NCBI RefSeq assembly: GCF_004799665.1
Contig: NZ_CP031310.1
Coordinates: 2,968,887 to 3,032,886 of the forward strand
DNA: 64,000 nt
Reading direction: 5' to 3'
DNA from: Halapricum salinum
Lineage (GTDB): Archaea > Halobacteriota > Halobacteria > Halobacteriales > Haloarculaceae
A model generated the notes under the pieces. The model was not told where the DNA came from. It did not search any database and saw only the letters and a list, made by a program, of their open reading frames with translations. This document shows positions 36,001 through 42,573 of this stretch, piece after piece. Position numbers and translations under genes: made by a program. The first letter of the stretch is position 1; the number at the start of each line of letters is the position of its first letter.

Positions 36001-36310
36001 GATGGTCACAGGCGGCATCCGTCCGGGCGTCGTCGGCGCGATGTGGGGCTGGGGCCGGAGCGGTGACGGCGCGAGCGCCGAGACGATCGACGGCTCGACC
36101 CGCGGCCCGGTCGAGGGCGACGGCCATACCCCCTACCAGTTCGACGAGCCGATGACCGAGGAGGCGGGGCTCGCGAAAGGGCGAGACGCAGGGTTCGCAA
36201 TCAACCACCTCCAGCCCCTCGACGCGGACCTGGGCGACACCGGACTGTCGGATCTGGTCGGCGGGAGCAACGCGCAGTACGACGCCTTCGTCGAGGTCGA
36301 ACGGCGGTGA
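33038..36310 (+). CDS. Tat-exported molybdopterin oxidoreductase catalytic subunit (tetrathionate/selenate/polysulfide reductase-like)
   Basis: Catalytic subunit of 1090 aa of the DMSO reductase superfamily. A Tat signal (LTRRDLVKAVGAVGLVGGAS) predicts transport across the membrane. A [4Fe-4S] site follows (TTCGQCNTFCPI ... RICLKGQAG). The likely Mo ligand is Cys291 in HHAGTCGFSS, unlike the Ser of DmsA, which argues against a DMSO reductase. Later motifs include WGTNPMVANKGPTW, AIMAYRGPAKHTNGFYNTRA and, near the C-terminus, WINPRDADGRGIENGDEITV for the second pterin. Length and B-C-A gene order fit Ttr/Srd-type reductases. The real substrate cannot be told. Confidence 0.88.
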   Translation: MSTDSPDDRTEPEDSASLTRRDLVKAVGAVGLVGGASAATVNVDTDDLWTDDQQHYVGDDHGEYGASDVIHTTCGQCNTFCPIKVRLADESGTGEYSSLVRKLAGNPYSFLNTQPFSQVPYDSDPEDVAMGDVEGSGDVTADRWSLSGGRICLKGQAGIQTAFDSYRVRKPMKRVGPRGSGEWKTVSWEQAIEDIVEGDDELGHPGLRDLWGYAPQDAVMSDWEAVQNDEMDKADFDEKWGDALVDTDHPDLGPKANQIVDVGGFRRNFIRTRLWHQGLGSINSVHHAGTCGFSSVLGNVRSHAGKKKRQYPDIENCEYLLVWGTNPMVANKGPTWLAPKLTNAIEDGMRMDVIDPRMSKTAEKADTWVPVEPGADGALALGMARWILEHDRHDTEYLRNPAESAAEADGEPTWSDATHLVLVDEEAGPKARASDLGLVPEDHDLADDFVAVDASTGEPRPVSEIETGVLDVAMTVDGAAVESVWSQYRDRVFEYTIEEYAEMAGVSVERIEEIADEFTSHGKRAAIMAYRGPAKHTNGFYNTRAIATLQHLVGNYDWKGGQITPYAGYSTMSGRYELGQVPDGHSPWGIPLLRGGVNYEDTSLFERDDGYPAKRPWFPVAPPQATQELYGSAADEYPYGVEALFIRPYSNNHVLAVAGGDEIPDILGDPDTIPLVVASDTVIGETSKYADYILPEPTYLERWENFGTYPNKRLADEKISQPAISVVPDARPFEDVLIDLWKEMDLPGVGEDAIPDSEGTLWPLDQAEDFYLKLTANIAYSREPVPDAEEDELRAFRESHEKGLGDAFDLERWKQAVGDEEWAKVVTVLNRGGRFEEPVENYAERYAEHGHDYDYADRFDDSNAYDGEHMRYKLGSRVDFYSEVVPNGKHSYTGERFDPLPRVDDVEHYDGQVQAAVTDEGDPERPLRLINWKPRTQGMHRTQNSPWLRETRPENPVWINPRDADGRGIENGDEITVDAGRREVEGIAMVTGGIRPGVVGAMWGWGRSGDGASAETIDGSTRGPVEGDGHTPYQFDEPMTEEAGLAKGRDAGFAINHLQPLDADLGDTGLSDLVGGSNAQYDAFVEVERR

Positions 36311-37041
36311 TCGAGATGCCACTCGATGCCTCCGACGGAAGGGCAGACACGGGACACGCGACGAACGACACGACCGAGAGTTCGGTCGCCCGAGCCCGCG
36401 CGACGGTGTACGGCCTGCTGTCCGGGGTGTTCGACGGCGACGTCGAGACGCTTTCGAGCGCGCTCGAAGACGGGACGTTCACCGAACTAGCAGCCGCGCT
36501 CCCGGCCGAGATGCCCACGGACGCACTCGCTCGGTCTGATCTCGACGCCGAGACACTCAAGATAGGCTACGACAACCTGTTCGTCGTTCCGGGACCGCAC
36601 TACGTGCCACCGTTCGCGTCTGGCCACGCCGACGATCCCAGCGAGTCCTTCGAGTCGGACTCGCCGTACCACGAGGTCGGTCAGGCGGGCGAGCTCCTGG
36701 GCGACCCCGCCGCGGCTGCCGCACGTGCACACGCGGCCGTTGACTTCGAGCCCCAGCGCGGTGACGGCATCCCCGACCACCTGGCCGCCGACCTCGAATT
36801 CATGCAACTCCTGTGCGAGCACGAAGCGAGACGACTACAGGCCGGCGAATCAGACGACGAACTAGCGGCTGTCCGCGAACTACAACGGGCCACGATCAGT
36901 CGACTGGCATGGCTCGATACGTTCCACGAGCGCGTCGCACAGCACGACACGGCCGAAGGTGTCTACGCAGCTCTCGCACGGTTCGCCCGCACGTTCGTCG
37001 CGTGGGACGTCGACGAAGGAATCGGCTCGACGAACAGCTAG
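36307..37041 (+). CDS. TorD/DmsD-family molybdoenzyme maturation chaperone
   Basis: All-helical chaperone of 244 aa expected to bind the Tat signal of the catalytic subunit and guard cofactor insertion. The family signature is visible as FVVPGPHYVPPFAS near residue 95, followed by EVGQAGELLGDP and a helical FMQLLCEHEARRLQAGE segment. The GTG at 36307 overlaps the catalytic-subunit stop by 4 nt; ATG 36316 is an alternative. It closes the four-gene operon; no second operon gene follows before the tRNA-Leu region. Confidence 0.88.
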   Translation: MIEMPLDASDGRADTGHATNDTTESSVARARATVYGLLSGVFDGDVETLSSALEDGTFTELAAALPAEMPTDALARSDLDAETLKIGYDNLFVVPGPHYVPPFASGHADDPSESFESDSPYHEVGQAGELLGDPAAAAARAHAAVDFEPQRGDGIPDHLAADLEFMQLLCEHEARRLQAGESDDELAAVRELQRATISRLAWLDTFHERVAQHDTAEGVYAALARFARTFVAWDVDEGIGSTNS

Positions 37042-37262
37042 CTGTAGCGGCGACGCCCGCGAGAACAGCAGTAGTGCCGCTTCGGACCACCAGCCGATTC
37101 AGAGTATGTCCTGTCAGACACTGCGGCTGTCGAACAGGCCGTAGGAGTTGTCGCCTGGAGGGCGACCCTCTCTGAACGTCGTCGGACGAGCGGACCGGTA
37201 GGTGAAACCGGTCATGACACAACTGTCTCGACGGCTCTCCGATCGGTTCCGTGAGAAGTTTT
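37042..37262. other. intergenic stretch after the molybdoenzyme operon
   Basis: No supportable coding frame: open frames here lack starts and domains. An ACTGTCTCGACGG segment (about 37222-37234) matches the head of the 62-bp repeat found at 40.3-40.8 kb, and the region then runs into tRNA-Leu-derived repeats. Confidence 0.4.
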
Positions 37263-37480
37263 GCGAGGGAAGATCACTCCTGCTCACGGGGCATCGCGTG
37301 CCCCGTTCGCGTCTTCGAGGCCTCCTCGGGGTCGGCCTCGCTGATCTTCCTGCACTGTTTTGCGAGGGGCCGTAGTGGCCAACAGTGCGAGGGAAGGGAT
37401 TTGAACTACGCGGTCGGCAAAGCCGCCCTCTCGTTCAAATCCTTCCGTGTGCATCTTGTTCGGCCCGTTTTGGGCCTCAC
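37263..37480. repeat. tRNA-Leu 3'-end derived palindromic repeats
   Basis: Copies of the tRNA-Leu 3' end complement (GCGAGGGAAGGGATTTGAAC) recur at 37387, exactly 100 nt from the tRNA's own copy at 37487, and in shortened form at 37263 and 37362. In the tRNA sense the nearest unit reads: hairpin GGCCCAAAACGGGCC, inverted T-arm GGAAGGATTTGAAC, inner GGCGGCTTTGCCG, direct T-arm and acceptor. The 37263 unit has its own inverted partner (GCGAGGGAAGATCA with TGATCTTCC). Same architecture as at tRNA-Trp and tRNA-Arg. Confidence 0.75.
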
Positions 37481-37485
37481 ATCGA

Positions 37486-37569
37486 TGCGAGGGAAGGGAT
37501 TTGAACCCTTGGACCCCTACGGGAGCGGATCTTGAGTCCGCCGCCGTTTCCAGGCTTGGCTACCCTCGC
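37486..37569 (-). tRNA. trnL: tRNA-Leu (CAA)
   Basis: 84-nt class II tRNA. Acceptor GCGAGGG/CCCTCGC, D-arm beginning GCC, anticodon stem GCGGA/TCCGC with loop CTCAAGA (anticodon CAA), long variable arm TCCCGTAGGGGTCC, T-arm AAGGG-TTCAAAT-CCCTT, discriminator A. No intron. CCA is not encoded. It is followed downstream by partial copies of its own 3' end. Confidence 0.95.
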
Positions 37570-37626
37570 ACCTATGTCGTGCATTGGTTGGTACTTCGAG
37601 GGCGTATAAACCTCCTGCGGATTGCG

Positions 37627-38139
37627 TCATTGCTCTCGCACCCGATTCAGGACATCCTCGAGCGTCTGTCTCCTCAGCCGCGACTGCACTGTCGCTCGGT
37701 CGCCGTCGAACTGATAGCGCTCGACGGTCGTCTCCGAGTCGCCGCTCCCCCAGGGTGCGGCGTAGGCGACGGCCACGAACGCCGTCCCGACGGGCTTGTC
37801 GTCCGTCCCGCCCTCCGGGCCTGCGATGCCCGTGTTGGCGACCCCCCAGGTGACGTCTGCGGTGTCTCGGATCGCTCTCGCCAACTGAGCCGTCACCTCG
37901 GCACTGACCGCGCCGTACTGGTCCAAAGCCTCTCGGTCGACCGCCAGCAGATCCCGAAGTGAGTCGTAATCGTAGGGGACGAGCACGCGATCGAGGACGG
38001 CACTCGCGCCGGGCGTGGCTGTCAGCGCCGCCCCAACACGGCCGCCGGTCACGGTCTCGGCGACGGCGACCGTCTGGTCACGTTCCTGAAGGCGGTCCCG
38101 GAGGTCGCCTGCGAGGTCGTCTTCGGCAGTGTCGTCCAT
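37627..38139 (-). CDS. CinA family nicotinamide-nucleotide amidase
   Basis: CinA C-terminal domain protein of 170 aa; in bacteria the family deamidates NMN for pyridine nucleotide salvage. Motifs: VAVAETVTGGRVGAALTATP at the N-terminus (usual ESCTGG is ETVTGG here), YGAVSAEVTAQLA, and the signature GVANTGIAGPEGGTDDKPVG. It stands alone without the N-terminal MoeA-like domain, as in many archaea. The replacement in ESCTGG should be weighed when assuming activity. It is divergent from the Nudix gene. Confidence 0.85.
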   Translation of the reverse strand: MDDTAEDDLAGDLRDRLQERDQTVAVAETVTGGRVGAALTATPGASAVLDRVLVPYDYDSLRDLLAVDREALDQYGAVSAEVTAQLARAIRDTADVTWGVANTGIAGPEGGTDDKPVGTAFVAVAYAAPWGSGDSETTVERYQFDGDRATVQSRLRRQTLEDVLNRVREQ

Positions 38140-38258
38140 ACGCCAGGACGGGCGGCGAGACAGGTCAACGTTGTCCCTGTCGGGGGAGCAAAGCGCGTGG
38201 CGGCAACCCCGTTGTGGCTCCGATATCCTCTTAAGTAACGGTCGAGTATACGTCAGTA

Positions 38259-38693
38259 ATGATAGAGGCCACGAGCGCGGGAGCCATCCTCTTTCGCGAT
38301 ACGCGTGGCCGGCGGGAGTACCTCCTCCTGAAGAGCCGCCCCGGCGACTGGGAGTTTCCCAAAGGCGGGGTCGAAGGCGAGGAGGAGCTTCAACAGACCG
38401 CCATCCGCGAAGTGAAAGAGGAGGCCGGAATCGAAGATTTCCGGCTCTTGGACGGCTTCCGAGAGGACTACGACTACGTGTTCGAGGCGAACGGTAACAC
38501 CATCCACAAGACCGTTCACCTCTTCATCGCCAGATCCTTCGAGGCGAGCGCAGAACTGTCGAACGAACATCGCGACCTGCAGTGGCGCGACTACGACCAG
38601 GCGATCAACACGATCACCCAGGACGGACCCCGAGACATCCTGGTCGACGCCCACGACTTCCTCGACGAGAAGCAAGAGGCGTCCGACGAGTAA
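38259..38693 (+). CDS. Nudix hydrolase (diadenosine tetraphosphatase-like)
   Basis: Mg-dependent pyrophosphohydrolase of 144 aa. The Nudix box is complete: GGVEGEEELQQTAIREVKEE then AGI. The N-terminus (TSAGAILFRD) and KSRPGDWEFPKGG resemble Ap4A hydrolases, so cleavage of dinucleoside polyphosphates or mRNA cap-like ends is plausible (inference). CTTAAGTAA about 27 nt before the ATG is a good TATA box and supports a leaderless start at 38259. Confidence 0.88.
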   Translation: MIEATSAGAILFRDTRGRREYLLLKSRPGDWEFPKGGVEGEEELQQTAIREVKEEAGIEDFRLLDGFREDYDYVFEANGNTIHKTVHLFIARSFEASAELSNEHRDLQWRDYDQAINTITQDGPRDILVDAHDFLDEKQEASDE

Positions 38694-38721
38694 CGCTGAC
38701 GCGACGCGTTCGGCCGAGCAC

Positions 38722-39429
38722 TCAGATGTTTCGGCTGTCGTCGACGTAGACGCGCTGCTGGTCGATCAGGAGCGTGATCTCTTCGAGCACCGCGTTTCCG
38801 CGCCTGTTCTTGGGGATACGGAGCTGAAACTCGACGTCGCCGTTCGCGACGGCCCGGACGTCCAGTTCCCAGACGACGTCCGCGACCATCAGCGTCGTCT
38901 CCCGGAACACGGGGGGATCGTCGTGGGTGATACAGTGGAGCACGCCGACGCTTCCCGTCTCCATCAGCCGGGTCTTGAGCGCGTCCAGCACCTCCTGATA
39001 GGCCTTGCGGTCGGCCGTCCGTTCGAGTGGATTCGTCGGATCGACGACGACGTTTCCGGGGTCATCGATCCGCTGGACGGCCTCGTAGACGTCGTCGAGC
39101 ATCCCGTCGTCAGTCAGCGATGCCACCGAGTAGGTTCGACTTCCCGTCAGTTCGTGGAGGAACTCGTTTTCCATCGAGACGCCACTGGCGACATCTTCGA
39201 CGATCACCGCCGACTCGCTATCGGCGAGCACGTCGAAATCCGACTCGATCGCGCTAGCCGAGCGCAACGTCGTCAGGTACAGCGTCGAACGCTCGCGCAT
39301 CATCTGAGCGATGAGAGCGTGGCTCTGTGTCGCGGGTGCCGTGACGATTGCCATCAGATCTCCGGGATTCAACCCACCGTTTAACCGCCGATCGAGGGTC
39401 GGGACCCCCGTCGAAAGCTTCTCCCCCAT
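38722..39429 (-). CDS. RecA/KaiC-superfamily protein with degenerate Walker A (HTR-like)
   Basis: RecA-fold protein of 235 aa. The N-terminus STGVPTLDRRLNGGLNPGDL matches KaiC/RadA-type ATPases. The place of the P-loop reads MAIVTAPATQSHALI, without GK[ST], so ATP binding is doubtful. A Walker B-like NVVVDPTNPLE follows. Haloarchaea carry families of such KaiC-like proteins, often near signalling genes; roles are unknown. A second, P-loop-containing relative lies at 62489-63169. AT-rich DNA upstream (39437-39465) holds its promoter and that of thyX. Confidence 0.75.
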   Translation of the reverse strand: MGEKLSTGVPTLDRRLNGGLNPGDLMAIVTAPATQSHALIAQMMRERSTLYLTTLRSASAIESDFDVLADSESAVIVEDVASGVSMENEFLHELTGSRTYSVASLTDDGMLDDVYEAVQRIDDPGNVVVDPTNPLERTADRKAYQEVLDALKTRLMETGSVGVLHCITHDDPPVFRETTLMVADVVWELDVRAVANGDVEFQLRIPKNRRGNAVLEEITLLIDQQRVYVDDSRNI

Positions 39430-39523
39430 ACCACATCCTTCATCATTTTAGATTATATACTTTGCCAACAGGTTCAGGCGGTCGATGGCAGGAATTATTT
39501 TCCTCCGCGTCGGGGTGGCGGGT

Positions 39524-40267
39524 ATGGACGTACGCTTGTTGGAAGCCACCCAGAATCCGGAGGAACTCATCTGTCGGGCCGCGCGCAACGACTACATGTC
39601 CGAATTCGTCGCCGACCAGTCTTTCGAGGAGGTCATGTCGACCGTCGAGGGCGACTCGATCGAGGACAAACAGGAGACGTTGATCGGCCACTTGCTCAGC
39701 CACGGCCACTACGGTCCTTTCGAGCACCCCCAGGCGACGTTCGCCATCGAGGGCGTCAGTCGCTCCTGTATGGCCCAGATCACCCGGCATCGCCACGTCT
39801 CCTTCGACGTCCAGTCGATGCGCTACGTCTCCTTCGACGACGTCGACCCCGACGACGTTCGCGACGGCGAGCTCGTCGTCTTCCCGCCTTCTGCAACTGA
39901 TCCCGACTGGGTCGGGCGCAACCAGAAGAGTGGCCAGGTCGACGAGGAGACTGTCGAAAAACGTGAGGAGATCTTCGCTGACACCGTCGCAAACGCCGTG
40001 GAGTCCTATCAGGAACTCCTCGATCTCGGCATGCCGCCCGAAGACGCTCGGTTCGTCCTTCCGATCGGGACGAAGGTCAACATCGTGATGTCGATGAACG
40101 CGCGGATGCTCATGCATATTGCTGACATGCGTGCTGCAGCGGACGCCCAGTGGGAGATCCGGCAGATGACTGAGAGTATTCTCGACCTCGCCGAGGAGTG
40201 GTGTCCGATCACCTTCGAGTATTACAACGAGAACATGAAGAACCGAAAGAATCGACTCGCACCCTAA
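39524..40267 (+). CDS. thyX: FAD-dependent thymidylate synthase
   Basis: Makes dTMP from dUMP using methylene-tetrahydrofolate, FAD and NADPH; 247 aa. The signature RHRx7S is present as RHRHVSFDVQS, and the C-terminal LPIGTKVNIVMSMNARMLMH holds the conserved Arg in the usual position. Start 39524 (MDVRLLEA) is supported by GAATTATTTTCC (39491-39502), a TATA box about 27 nt upstream; the longer frame begins inside that promoter. It replaces ThyA, as in many haloarchaea. Confidence 0.95.
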   Translation: MDVRLLEATQNPEELICRAARNDYMSEFVADQSFEEVMSTVEGDSIEDKQETLIGHLLSHGHYGPFEHPQATFAIEGVSRSCMAQITRHRHVSFDVQSMRYVSFDDVDPDDVRDGELVVFPPSATDPDWVGRNQKSGQVDEETVEKREEIFADTVANAVESYQELLDLGMPPEDARFVLPIGTKVNIVMSMNARMLMHIADMRAAADAQWEIRQMTESILDLAEEWCPITFEYYNENMKNRKNRLAP

Positions 40268-40277
40268 AGCCGGGGTG

Positions 40278-40339
40278 AATGTCTCGACGGCGGCTCGCGA
40301 GCACGTTTCTGTGCGAGTAGCCCGGCCGGAAGTAGGTCC
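40278..40339 (+). repeat. single upstream copy of the 62-bp repeat
   Basis: TGTCTCGACGG-CGGCTCGCGAGCAC-GTTTCT-GTGCGAG and the closing CCGGCCGGAAG match the unit repeated at 40568-40845. The inner stem here is GCAC/GTGC, a fully compensated variant. The copy lies between thyX and the promoter of the DUF1508 gene, so that gene sits inside the repeat array. Confidence 0.7.
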
Positions 40340-40373
40340 GACTTTTATCAGCTGTCCATCCCTTTGCTCGCGT

Positions 40374-40562
40374 ATGTCGAAGGCAACCTTCGAACTGTTC
40401 GAGGACAGCGAGGGCAAGTACCGCTGGCGGCTGGTGCACGACAACGGCAACATCATCGCCGACAGTGGTGAGGGGTACGCGACCGAGCAGAAGGCCCGGC
40501 AGGGACTGGCCAGTGTCAAAGAGAACGCACCTGGGGCTGATGTAGTCGAAGTCGACGAGTAG
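40374..40562 (+). CDS. DUF1508 (HVO_2922-like) small protein
   Basis: Protein of 62 aa consisting of a single DUF1508 unit: ATFELFEDSEGKYRWRLVHD then GEGYATEQKARQGLASVKEN. The family folds as a beta-sheet packed on a helix, dimeric in haloarchaea, function unknown. The ATG at 40374 follows ACTTTTATCA (40341-40350) by about 28 nt, a textbook leaderless promoter. It is followed 5 nt after the stop by a 62-bp tandem repeat array. Confidence 0.9.
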   Translation: MSKATFELFEDSEGKYRWRLVHDNGNIIADSGEGYATEQKARQGLASVKENAPGADVVEVDE

Positions 40563-40567
40563 GAACT

Positions 40568-40845
40568 GCTGTCTCGACGGCCGGCTCGTGAGCGCTTTCG
40601 TGCGCGAGCAGTTCAGCCGGGAGCGGATTGCTGTCTCGACGGCCGACTCGTGAGCGCTTTCGTGCGCGAGCAGTTCAGCCGGGAGCGGATTGCTGTCTCG
40701 ACGGCCGGCTCGTGAGCCCTCTCGTGGGCGAGCAGTCCAGCCGGAAGAGGACTGCCGTCTCGACGGCCGGCCCGCGAGCAGTCTCGTCTGCGAGCAGTCC
40801 AGCCGGAAGAGGACTGCCGTCTCGACGGCCGGCACGGCTGCGTAT
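40568..40845. repeat. 62-bp tandem repeat array (4.4 copies) with covarying hairpin
   Basis: Units start at 40568, 40630, 40692, 40754 and 40816 (partial), an exact 62-bp period. Each begins GCTGTCTCGACGGCCGG and ends AGCCGG plus a short purine tail. Inside, CTC-GTGA-stem-loop-stem-GAG forms a hairpin whose 4-bp stem is GCGC/GCGC (copies 1 and 2), GCCC/GGGC (copy 3) and GCAG/CTGC (copy 4). An isolated relative is at 40278-40339. Confidence 0.9.
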
Positions 40846-40892
40846 TCATGTACAGGCAGAGACCAACGGAGAGAACCGACTCGCCAGACTGA

Positions 40893-41903
40893 TCAGTCTC
40901 CCTCGGCTTGCTGGTCGTCGAAGGCAGCGACGATGGGCTCCAGGATCTCCTCGGCGATTGTGTATGGGTCGTTTTCGCGAGCGACGATACGGTCGACAGC
41001 CGTATCGAGACCGCCTCGGCGTTCGATCTCGGCTTCCACTAGCTCGTGGACGTCCTCGCGCAGCAGCGTTCGAATCTCCTCGGCGGTCCGCAGCCGGTCG
41101 ATCTCGGCCCGCCGACCCGACGTGTCGAGATAGTCGGCGTGGTCGGCGAAAGCGTCGAGCACCTCCCGGACGCCCTCGCCGCGGTTGGCGACGGTCTCGA
41201 CTATCGGTGGCTGCCAGCCGCCCTCGATGTCGCTGTCGGACGCTTCCAGACCGTGGGAGTCAGCGATTCCGGGTCCTTCCTGGAGCATCTCACGGAGTTG
41301 TTTGACCGTGCGATCAGCCCCCTCGCGATCGGCCTTGTTGACGACGAAGACGTCCGCGATCTCCAGAATGCCGGCTTTGAGCATCTGGATGTCGTCGCCG
41401 CTGCCCGGTGGAACGAGGACGGCCACCGTATCGGCTGCCCGCACGACGTCGATCTCGTTCTGTCCTGCGCCGACGGTTTCGATGACGATCTTGTCCTTGC
41501 CGAACGCGTCGAGTGCTCGCACGGCGTCCCGCGTGGCTGTCGAGAGTCCGCCGAGCGATCCCCGAGTGCTCATCGAGCGGACGAACACGTCCATATCGCC
41601 GACGGTCGACCCCATTCGAATTCGGTCGCCCAGAACCGCGCCGCCCGTGAACGGCGAGGATGGGTCGATCGCGATGACGCCGACTGTCTCGTCCTGCTCG
41701 CGGTAGGCTGCGGCGAGCTTGTCGACCAGCGTGGACTTTCCCGCGCCGGGACTCCCGGTGATGCCGATCACGTCCGCGTCGCCGGTGTGTTCGTGAAGCT
41801 GGGCGACCAGTTCGCGGTAGCCGTCCTCGCGGTTCTCGATCTTGCTGATGACCCGGGCCAGCGCGCGGTGCTCGCCGGCCAGCAGCGACTCGACTAGATC
41901 CAT
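40893..41903 (-). CDS. meaB: MeaB/ArgK-type GTPase chaperone of methylmalonyl-CoA mutase
   Basis: G3E-family GTPase of 336 aa that protects and loads B12 on methylmalonyl-CoA mutase. Walker A is GITGSPGAGKSTLVDK; also visible are AIDPSSPFTGGAVLGDRIRM, the ETVGAGQNEIDV switch and NKADREGA (specificity NKxD). Start 41903 is 2 nt after the stop of the B12-binding subunit gene, so the two form an operon. A longer upstream frame overlaps that gene and is not used. The mutase large subunit is not in this window. Confidence 0.93.
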   Translation of the reverse strand: MDLVESLLAGEHRALARVISKIENREDGYRELVAQLHEHTGDADVIGITGSPGAGKSTLVDKLAAAYREQDETVGVIAIDPSSPFTGGAVLGDRIRMGSTVGDMDVFVRSMSTRGSLGGLSTATRDAVRALDAFGKDKIVIETVGAGQNEIDVVRAADTVAVLVPPGSGDDIQMLKAGILEIADVFVVNKADREGADRTVKQLREMLQEGPGIADSHGLEASDSDIEGGWQPPIVETVANRGEGVREVLDAFADHADYLDTSGRRAEIDRLRTAEEIRTLLREDVHELVEAEIERRGGLDTAVDRIVARENDPYTIAEEILEPIVAAFDDQQAEGD

Positions 41904-41905
41904 CC

Positions 41906-42322
41906 TCACCGCTCCGGGACGTTCGCGCGGATGTACTCGACCAACTCGTCGGTCGAAGTCCCCGGGCCGAAGATCTCTGCGACTCCTGCTGCCTTCAGCC
42001 GGTCTTTGTCGTCGTCTGGCACGATTCCGCCGACCAGCACGAGGGTATCCTCGAAGGCGCCGTATTCTTCGAGCCCGTCGATCACCTTCGGGACCAGCGT
42101 GTTGTGCGCACCCGAGAGGATCGAGATCCCGAGGACGTCGACGTCCTCCTGCACTGCGGCCTGGACGATCTCCTCGGGCGAGCGGTGGAGCCCGGAGTAG
42201 ATGACTTCGAATCCAGCGTCCCGCATGGCGCGGGCGATGACGTGTGCGCCCCGGTCGTGACCGTCGAGTCCAACTTTGGCGACGAGACAGCGGATCGTCC
42301 GCTGGGCGGCGTCGGCGCTCAT
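41906..42322 (-). CDS. cobalamin-binding small subunit of methylmalonyl-CoA mutase
   Basis: B12-binding domain protein of 138 aa. The cobalt-ligand motif is complete: [18 protein letters not shown] (DxHxxG), followed by [11 protein letters not shown] and VGGIVPDDD, the usual Ser and Gly motifs. Archaea often encode this domain apart from the catalytic subunit. It converts methylmalonyl-CoA to succinyl-CoA with its partner, linking to the carboxyltransferase near 2-3.8 kb in propionate metabolism (inference). Start 42322 (MSADAAQ) is preferred over a longer frame. Confidence 0.92.
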   Translation of the reverse strand: MSADAAQRTIRCLVAKVGLDGHDRGAHVIARAMRDAGFEVIYSGLHRSPEEIVQAAVQEDVDVLGISILSGAHNTLVPKVIDGLEEYGAFEDTLVLVGGIVPDDDKDRLKAAGVAEIFGPGTSTDELVEYIRANVPER

Positions 42323-42573
42323 GCCACGACGTACCACGCCCCGACAGTTGACTGTAACGGTGCCCCCTGACTCCCACTCCAATTCAGTGTGGTATGTTAT
42401 CAACACACAACCGATAAGTCCGAGTCGAGCCTACAATCCGGTGATGGCACGCTCGAACTCTCTATCCGACAGCTGTCTCTCGCGACCGCACGGCACCCGA
42501 ACCCGACAACATTGCTTTCGAGACCCGTGCGATCCACGGCGGCCAGGAGCCCGATCCCGAGACCGGCGCTGTC

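Noticed and set aside
30721-36310. Calling the operon dmsABC (DMSO reductase) because of the DmsR-like regulator
   Set aside because: NrfD instead of DmsC, a Cys rather than Ser at the predicted Mo-ligand position, the catalytic chain length and the gene order all argue against DmsABC, so no dms symbols were assigned.
33041-36322. Minus-strand open frame of about 1090 codons opposite the molybdoenzyme catalytic subunit
   Set aside because: It is the exact antisense of a gene with complete motifs, Tat signal and operon context. Long antisense frames are expected in GC-rich haloarchaeal genes, and its translation has no domain.
37627-38139. Full-length competence/damage protein CinA
   Set aside because: Only the C-terminal amidase domain is present; the N-terminal MoaB/MogA-like domain is not encoded upstream.
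40568-40845. CRISPR array
   Set aside because: The 62-bp units abut with no unique spacers and vary within the repeat; no cas genes are in the window.
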